Positions 30,510 to 34,695 of a stretch of DNA of 34,695 bases are shown in pieces (within the stretch, counting starts at the first letter, position 1; the number at the start of each line of letters is the position of its first letter). Made by a program: the position numbers and the translations under genes. The notes below the pieces were generated by a model, which worked only from the letters and a program-made list of their open reading frames with translations, was not told where the DNA came from and ran no database searches. The stretch lies in contig NZ_MAOC01000072.1 of the NCBI RefSeq assembly GCF_001884135.1, positions 1 to 34,695 on the forward strand. The letters run 5' to 3'. Source of the stretch: Bacillus nitratireducens (GTDB lineage: Bacteria > Bacillota > Bacilli > Bacillales > Bacillaceae_G).

Positions 30510-30824
30510 TTATTTACGACGCCTTCTCTTTGCTTTTTTACGCTGATTTGTATGACTATATTTTTTTATATGAGTACTTCTGTTCTTCTTATAATTAGGT
30601 AACTTACATATAAGAACAGTAATTGCACAAAAAATGAAAAATATAAAGTTTGCAATCATCCAAAGGTTAATATCATAGTCATATAGCTTACTAAAATACT
30701 TTTTGTCACGAGTAATATGACTTACGTTACTGTCAATTGCTTCGAGGGTGTAAGGAATAATCCAAGAGGAACCAATTAATATAACAATTGTTCCAAGAAT
30801 GAAACTGAGTATATGTTTTATCAA
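30510..30824 (-). CDS. Small membrane protein with a very basic tail (104 aa)
   Basis: Start is TTG at 30824 with TAAAGGCGAA upstream. Two membrane segments (ILSFILGTIVILIGSSWIIP and MIANFIFFIFCAITVLICKL) enclose a ~35-residue extracellular-type loop. The C-terminus is strongly cationic (NQRKKAKRRRRK). No family recognised. Confidence 0.55.
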   Translation of the reverse strand: MIKHILSFILGTIVILIGSSWIIPYTLEAIDSNVSHITRDKKYFSKLYDYDINLWMIANFIFFIFCAITVLICKLPNYKKNRSTHIKKYSHTNQRKKAKRRRRK

Positions 30825-31006
30825 GTTCTATTCGCCTTTAATTATGTTACGTCAGTAAGCGTGATATCTTCTTTTTGTAAAACTCCCCAAAATGTGTATC
30901 TTTCTAATTCAGGAGTGACACATATCATCAGTCGCAAATAACAAATAATAGACAATTAATTTTATAAAAAATGTTGATAAAATCCACTCTTCTATTTTTG
31001 ACACAA

Positions 31007-31044
31007 TCAATAAAATAATTCATCTTTATATATTATTTTATTGA
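31007..31044. repeat. 13-bp inverted repeat just before the pseudogene start
   Basis: TCAATAAAATAAT and ATTATTTTATTGA are perfect partners 12 bp apart, overlapping the expected promoter zone of the gene at 31054. Could be an operator or simple AT-rich palindrome. Nothing else was seen in 30825-31006. Confidence 0.4.
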
Positions 31045-31053
31045 TTTCATAGG

Positions 31054-31498
31054 GTGAAAAACACGCAAAGCAAAGAAAAAATAATAGCGTTTTCGTTAAC
31101 GGCAGGATTAGTTATACCTGCTGTGGCATTATGTGATGAAGGTCATGAAGAGGAGAAAGGACAGGTTATTTCTGATTTACCATTTGAATATTAATAGGGT
31201 TTCCATAGACTCCTGGGTGCAAAGTGAAAATGAAGTAGATTGGTATTATGTCAAGGGGATACTTATGTTTGATCCATCTGCTACTTGTGATAATAATAGC
31301 CCTTGGTTGAAGATAGACGGTAGATGGTACTTATTCAACCCTGGTGGAAAGCTAGTTAGGAAAGAGGGTAGGGAACAGTCGTCTGCTAATGGGAAATGGA
31401 TGTATTGGATTCCTGGAAATTATGGACTTGCAACAAATGAATCAAGGGTAATTAACGGGGTAACATATTACTTCGATAGTAATGGTTTTATTTTGTAG
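31054..31498 (+). pseudogene. Secreted cell-wall-binding-repeat protein, frameshifted
   Basis: A GTG at 31054 opens a signal peptide (IIAFSLTAGLVIPAVAL) and mature start (EEEKGQVISDLPFEY) that stops near 31194. The next frame carries on with HLNINRVSIDSWVQ and aromatic wall-binding repeats (PWLKIDGRWYLFNPGGKLV, WMYWIPGNYG, YYFDSNGFIL) to 31498. One frameshift near 31180 separates them. The repeats resemble the fragment at 17443. Confidence 0.65.
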
Positions 31499-31539
31499 AA
31501 ATTACACAATGAATATGAAACTGAAAAAAATGGACATTT

Positions 31540-31638
31540 GATAAGGTTATAACATACATGTATATAGGAATGGCTATTTTAGGCGCTGCTGTGATCGGTT
31601 TATCGTCTTATTTGTTGTTAAGGGATGATAAGGGGTAA
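31540..31638 (+). pseudogene. Remnant of a sortase-anchored protein C-terminus
   Basis: The frame DKVITYMYIGMAILGAAVIG then LSSYLLLRDDKG and stop is a typical LPXTG tail (after the G: short charged stretch, membrane helix, charged end). The LPXT part itself is degraded and nothing upstream is in frame. Confidence 0.5.
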
Positions 31639-31659
31639 CAAAACAAACGAACACAACGA

Positions 31660-31690
31660 ACAAAAAACACCTGAGACTATAGCCTCAGGT
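31660..31690 (-). terminator. Terminator of the VanZ-like gene
   Basis: On the minus strand ACCTGAGGCT pairs with AGTCTCAGGT, followed by GTTTTTTG. Confidence 0.75.
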
Positions 31691-31762
31691 AAGTTTGTAC
31701 AATTTGTAGTATTAAACCAGAGATTTAATCCGCTAGTATCTAAACTAGTGGAATTCAATTCA

Positions 31763-32716
31763 TTATTTTTTCCATTCTGTAAGCTTGACATCCCATAGCA
31801 ATGCATCTGTATCAATAAATTTAATACTAAGTTCATTTGCTTTAGCCAACTCTATCTTAAAGGAACTTGTGGATGTAGATATGCTTTCTTCAGAAAATCG
31901 AATGGTTTGTACATCTTTTCCATCAATAGAAAAAATTATCTTACCGGAATGTTTGCTCGCACTATCAGGGATACCGAGATATCCCGAAAGTTTTGCATAC
32001 TTACCTTTTAGCAAGTATTTAAATTGCTGAGAATTTGTCCCTTTACTACTTAACATATTTAATTTAGGTTCAATTTTTTTATGAGCCACTTCAAAGCTTG
32101 TGGAATTGTTAACATTCGGTACATATCCAGTACTTTCGGTCAGTTGATTTAGCGCTATAACGGTTCCATTTTTGGGGGATTGTTGTTCCTTTTCTAATGA
32201 TTTATTAATTTCACCTACAACTACAAGTACTCCTAATGTCATGATAAATGCTATTACACCTGTAATAATAAAGTTTTTCAAAGTATTATTAGAGCGAAAT
32301 CCTATTTTATAGGCACAAAATCCTATCGTAGCACCCATTGCATTCACAATTACATCATCAATGTCAAAACCACCAAGAAAAGTAACCATTTGTAGTACTT
32401 CTAGTATAAGAATAGAAATACAGAATGAAGTAATAAATCTAATAAAGCTACAACGATATAACATAGGAATTAATACCCCAAAAGGTATGAATGCTGTTAA
32501 ATTTCCAAAATTAAAAAACCATAGATTAAAATCTTCTCTATCTACCATATTTGGCAAGCTCAAAGGAATACTACTCGGTATTAACTGGAATTCATATTCA
32601 TGGTTAATATATTTTAATCCCAATCTATCGAAACCAAGGAACATAAAGTAGAGAATCAGAACGGAATATAGTCCTAATATTGCGAGGGTAATGTTACGAT
32701 GTTTTCCTTTGATAAT
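31763..32716 (-). CDS. VanZ-like membrane protein with NPCBM-like C-terminal domain
   Basis: The canonical ATG would be 32644 (293 aa), but the in-frame sequence upstream encodes the missing first VanZ helix (KGKHRNITLAILGLYSVLIL) and a GGAGG site (32725-32721) sits 4-7 bases before in-frame ATT (32716) and ATC (32713) codons, so a non-AUG start or a mutated ATG is likely (~317 aa). VanZ helices follow: NLWFFNFGNLTAFIPFGVLI, FITSFCISILILEVLQM, and the family-typical GGFDIDDVIVNAMGATIG. A further helix (FIITGVIAFIMTLGVLVVV) leads to an extracellular domain (about the last 120 aa; LKGKYAKLSGYLGIPDSA, IIFSIDGKDVQTIRF) like NPCBM carbohydrate-binding modules. Function is probably cell-envelope related. 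Confidence 0.8.
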   Translation of the reverse strand: MIKGKHRNITLAILGLYSVLILYFMFLGFDRLGLKYINHEYEFQLIPSSIPLSLPNMVDREDFNLWFFNFGNLTAFIPFGVLIPMLYRCSFIRFITSFCISILILEVLQMVTFLGGFDIDDVIVNAMGATIGFCAYKIGFRSNNTLKNFIITGVIAFIMTLGVLVVVGEINKSLEKEQQSPKNGTVIALNQLTESTGYVPNVNNSTSFEVAHKKIEPKLNMLSSKGTNSQQFKYLLKGKYAKLSGYLGIPDSASKHSGKIIFSIDGKDVQTIRFSEESISTSTSSFKIELAKANELSIKFIDTDALLWDVKLTEWKK

Positions 32717-32814
32717 AAAACCTCCTATTACTAATAATTGTTCGTATTGATAATTTCACAAATTCTCACATTTTAAATATAACAATAAAACTATGTTGGC
32801 GTAAGTAGTAATTC

Positions 32815-32847
32815 GGTTCTGTTGCAAAGTTTTTAAAAGTAAGCTAA
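32815..32847. repeat. Solo IS6 (IS431-like) end remnant
   Basis: GGTTCTGTTGCAAAGTTTTT plus AAAAGTAAGCTAA repeats, inverted, the terminal 33 bp of the element at 2701-3510. A hairpin made of two more IS-end-like arms (AGGTCCTGTTG/CAACAGAACCT, 32863-32888) follows. Confidence 0.75.
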
Positions 32848-33195
32848 TCCTTTTACGAAAAAAGGTCCTGTTGTCTCCAACAGAACCTTTCCTAAAATGG
32901 CAAAGAGTAACTCTTACCTTACTCTTCTGCTATATAATACACAAAAAACGTATAGCTGTGTATAACAATAAATTCCAATGTGAACATTTGAATAAAGTGT
33001 TTAAAAGTATTTTATCAGAGCTTAATATAAGGAATCAAATTACAAATGTTGATTTATCAATAAATATTAATGATGCGCTATTAAATGATAGTTGATAAAG
33101 TCATATTACAATAAACAAATAAATAAATAAATAAATAGGGGATATTGCATATTCAATTGAAATAGAATATTACAAGTGGAAAGTGAGGAATAACA
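32848..33195. other. Mostly noncoding spacer with an AAAT tandem run
   Basis: A 74-codon frame (32871-33095) has no ribosome site and no recognisable family. At 33112-33135 the tetranucleotide AAAT is repeated about six times. A two-mismatch PlcR-like 16-mer (TAGGGGATATTGCATA, 33136-33151) follows but has no promoter at the usual spacing. Confidence 0.4.
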
Positions 33196-33390
33196 ATGGG
33201 ACTAGGAAACCGTGGTATGGCATTTGAAATGCATATTAATCTAGCGAATAAAATGTATCAACGAGGGGGAGTAGCGCTTATAAACAAGCGTCCGACTCCT
33301 GTGAAGGTTTTAAAAAGTAAAGGTGGCCGTGTATTAAATGGATTCTATGAAGCAAAAACTACAGAGAATCCTACACGATTAGATAGATAA
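33196..33390 (+). CDS. Truncated RecU-like Holliday-junction resolvase (64 aa)
   Basis: AGTGAGGAATAACA precedes the ATG. The sequence GNRGMAFEMHINLANKMYQR and GGVALINKRPTPVKV matches the N-terminal signature of RecU (N-R-G-M-x-x-E..IN..N..Y...G-x-A-V/L-I-x-K-x-P-T-P). RecU is about 200 aa; here the frame stops after EAKTTENPTRLDR, before the D-x-E-x-K nuclease core, so it should not cut DNA. Probably a remnant of a phage or plasmid recU, although its ribosome site and start are intact and a short peptide could still be made. Confidence 0.65.
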   Translation: MGLGNRGMAFEMHINLANKMYQRGGVALINKRPTPVKVLKSKGGRVLNGFYEAKTTENPTRLDR

Positions 33391-33481
33391 TCTGTTTTAT
33401 AGGAGTAGCAGATTATCGTTATTCATATTTCCCTGATTGTATCCTTTATTTATCAGGGTCTTTTAAGATAGCCTTTTTTTA

Positions 33482-33722
33482 GGAGGGAAGTACCAAGTTA
33501 ACCACTACTCCAGCGTGATCGGACGGCCAGAGAGCGGTTGACGTTCTCTCATGCTGTTCTTCTCCTACCACATCCGCCATAATTGGGTTCTAACCGTTTT
33601 TTAACAAAATAAAATCTATTCTTTTGTTTAGAGAGGACGCGGCATTCAATAGATCAGAACCCTAGCAACAGGTAAGTCCTTTTCATTTACCCACCTGTAT
33701 CCAATCATCTCGAAATCCATCA
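33482..33722 (-). pseudogene. C-terminal remnant of an endonuclease/exonuclease/phosphatase (EEP) family enzyme
   Basis: Read on the minus strand from about 33722: DGFRDDWIQVGK, stop, KGLTCC, stop, then SDLLNAASSLNKRIDFILL and KNG, stop, then MADVVGEEQHERTSTALWPS and DHAGVVVNL. The R-I-D-F/Y-I and S-D-H-A-G-V motifs are the diagnostic end of the EEP fold (DNase I/sphingomyelinase group). Three in-frame stops show long decay. Confidence 0.7.
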
Positions 33723-33749
33723 TTGATAAAAAATGTTATTCAATTAGCT

Positions 33750-34242
33750 ATGATGTGATAAGTTTCGATGATATTGTTTCTGTGAACACAATGCTGAAAG
33801 TAAAAGATATAGATAGTAAAATATTTCAAGCGAAGTTGCAGCCTTGTAAAGCACCTTTAATAGCCTTAACCGCCTGTTTTTAATAGTATCCATTCTGATT
33901 TTAGCAATAGGTCTCTTTATCAGCATCATTCTGCTTGTTAAGTAGCAAAATTCAAGATATAGAGAATTGGGGTTACTATCTGCACTAGGTTTTAGTAAAG
34001 GCGCAATACGAAGAATGATACTCAGTGAAAATGTATTGTTATCGGGAATGGCGTCTGTTTTTAATGCTTTTCTAATTAGTTTCACATATTTTATCAGTAT
34101 TGCTTTTGATCTTGGTTTAGTTATCACGATACTTCAAATGTTTCTTTCTATTTTAGTAACAGCAATTATTGTTATCGTGATCAGCATAACAGCAAGTTAT
34201 AAGCTTATTAATACTGAGCCTGCTGAGGCACTAAGAAAGTAA
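33750..34242 (+). pseudogene. C-terminal fragment of an FtsX/MacB-type ABC permease
   Basis: The intact end reads LGLLSALGFSKGAIRRMILS...VIVISITASYKLINTEPAEALRK, the standard last third of FtsX permeases (compare the IRKALGAT and DPIEALRYE motifs of the intact permease at 12481). Upstream, VLILAIGLFISIILLV-like helices are still readable around 33890-33945 but with stops and shifts. It is not derived from the nearby yknZ-like gene by simple copying, as the sequences differ. Confidence 0.65.
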
Positions 34243-34412
34243 AAAATTCATTAGGGGTACCGCTATATGCCCATTGGGCTAAAATTTTATATCTCTACAG
34301 TTATTTATGGGGAATTCAGTTCGTTTTTTTGTTTTTGTAATAATTTATTACTTGTATGGGGCTTATAAGGGACTATTCAGTGTGGATCGGGAAAATTTAA
34401 CTACCATATAAA

Positions 34413-34442
34413 GTGATAAAGTGATAAAGTGATAAAGTGATA
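34413..34442. repeat. 8-bp tandem repeat (GTGATAAA, ~3.8 units)
   Basis: Three full GTGATAAA units and a partial fourth in the noncoding 34243-34582 stretch. A degenerate dispersed-repeat core (TATATGCCCATTGGGC) lies at about 34266. No gene seen here. Confidence 0.7.
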
Positions 34443-34582
34443 GTTGCTGTGCATGTTATTATAAAAAAGAGAGCCTTCCCAAATGATGTTTGTAATAGTC
34501 TAGCTTATACGATTTTAGGAAATTAATAGCATTTTATACCGCTATTATTTACCTAATTTCCAAGAAATAGAGGTGATTGTAG

Positions 34583-34695
34583 GTGACTAAACCTTTTAAA
34601 AAAAATAGTCGTTATATGGTTGGATTAGACAGTCTAAGGGGCCTAGCTATACTAGGTGTTATTTTGTATCATATTAATTTTAATTGGATGCCTGG
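34583..34695 (+). CDS. Acyltransferase-3 family membrane protein (OatA-like), 3' part outside window
   Basis: GTG at 34583 with AGAGGTGATTGTAG upstream. The visible 37 residues (YMVGLDSLRGLAILGVILYH) are the signature first helix of acyltransferase-3 proteins, where the D-S-L-R-G and Y-H residues are conserved; the His is part of the putative catalytic site. Members O-acetylate peptidoglycan or other surface polysaccharides. The gene is cut by the window end. Confidence 0.88.
   Translation, partial: MTKPFKKNSRYMVGLDSLRGLAILGVILYHINFNWMP

Noticed and set aside
32871-33095. 74-codon plus-strand frame
   Set aside because: Begins inside an IS-end hairpin, no ribosome site, no family resemblance.
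33136-33151. Possible PlcR box TAGGGGATATTGCATA before the RecU-like ORF
   Set aside because: Two mismatches to the consensus and no -35/-10 pair at the 10/17-bp spacing shared by the other boxes.
33744-34127. 127-codon minus-strand frame
   Set aside because: Antisense to the FtsX permease remnant, whose C-terminal motifs on the plus strand are unmistakable.
33112-34442. AAAT and GTGATAAA tandem runs as a CRISPR or replication iteron array
   Set aside because: Units are only 4 and 8 bp, contiguous with no spacers, and no replication initiator gene is near.

Overview
The window reads as a Bacillus cereus group (cereus/thuringiensis/anthracis clade) accessory region, from a plasmid or genomic island. 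The evidence is the low GC content, S-layer (SLH) anchored enzymes, a zinc phospholipase C with the B. cereus ligand pattern, IS6/IS240-type and IS200/IS605-type elements, and repeated matches to the PlcR box TATGnAnnnnTnCATA, the operator of the clade's quorum-sensing virulence regulator. No rRNA or tRNA was seen.

Layout. 1-0.75 kb: 3' part of a TnpB gene with its right-end guide-RNA region. 0.8-1.15 kb: a 26-aa amphipathic peptide gene under a PlcR-type promoter. 1.5-2.65 kb: a protein of five ~75-aa repeats. 2.7-3.9 kb: broken IS6 element and IS66 debris. 4.05-7.7 kb: two SLH-anchored wall/polysaccharide enzymes (amidase and GH5). 7.8-8.3 kb: orphan IS605 right end and a dispersed repeat. 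8.4-9.1 kb: a PlcR-box secreted protein broken by one base in an A-run. 9.28-9.6 kb: a second, identical copy of the 26-aa peptide gene with the same promoter and 3' stem-loop. 9.6-10.46 kb: decayed IS6. 10.5-14.5 kb: a PlcR-box operon similar to yknXYZ plus a Yip1 protein (yknW-like). 14.7-17.4 kb: LPXTG-anchored M4 metalloprotease. 17.5-19.4 kb: IS6 and gene debris. 19.47-21.1 kb: PlcR-box phospholipase C with an unusual C-terminal extension. 22.5-24.6 kb: beta-helix protein. 24.7-25.6 kb: frameshifted IS6. 25.8-27.6 kb (minus): thioester-domain adhesin with a PlcR-type promoter. 27.8-28.7 kb: GNAT/pentapeptide-like fusion. 29.0-30.0 kb (minus): degenerate tyrosine recombinase. 30-34.2 kb: small membrane proteins, VanZ-like protein, truncated RecU, and several pseudogenes. 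34.58 kb to the end: start of an acyltransferase-3 gene.

How the genes fit together. Five transcription units have the same promoter geometry: a PlcR-like 16-mer, exactly 10 bp, a -35 box, exactly 17 bp, and a -10 box. They serve the two peptide genes, the broken secreted protein, the phospholipase and, on the minus strand, the adhesin. A sixth unit, the ABC efflux operon, has a perfect box directly abutting its -35. This makes the window look like a PlcR-regulated extracellular-factor island. The least explained part is the pair of identical 26-aa leaderless peptides, which resemble phenol-soluble modulins or leaderless bacteriocins, co-regulated with a YknWXYZ-type transporter. YknWXYZ in B. 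subtilis protects against the SdpC killing factor, so a secreted membrane-active peptide with its export/immunity pump is a reasonable but untested hypothesis.

Decay is heavy. All four IS6 copies carry broken transposases and lack visible target duplications, and pieces of MFS, EEP-nuclease, FtsX, IS66, RecU and wall-anchor genes are scattered between intact genes.
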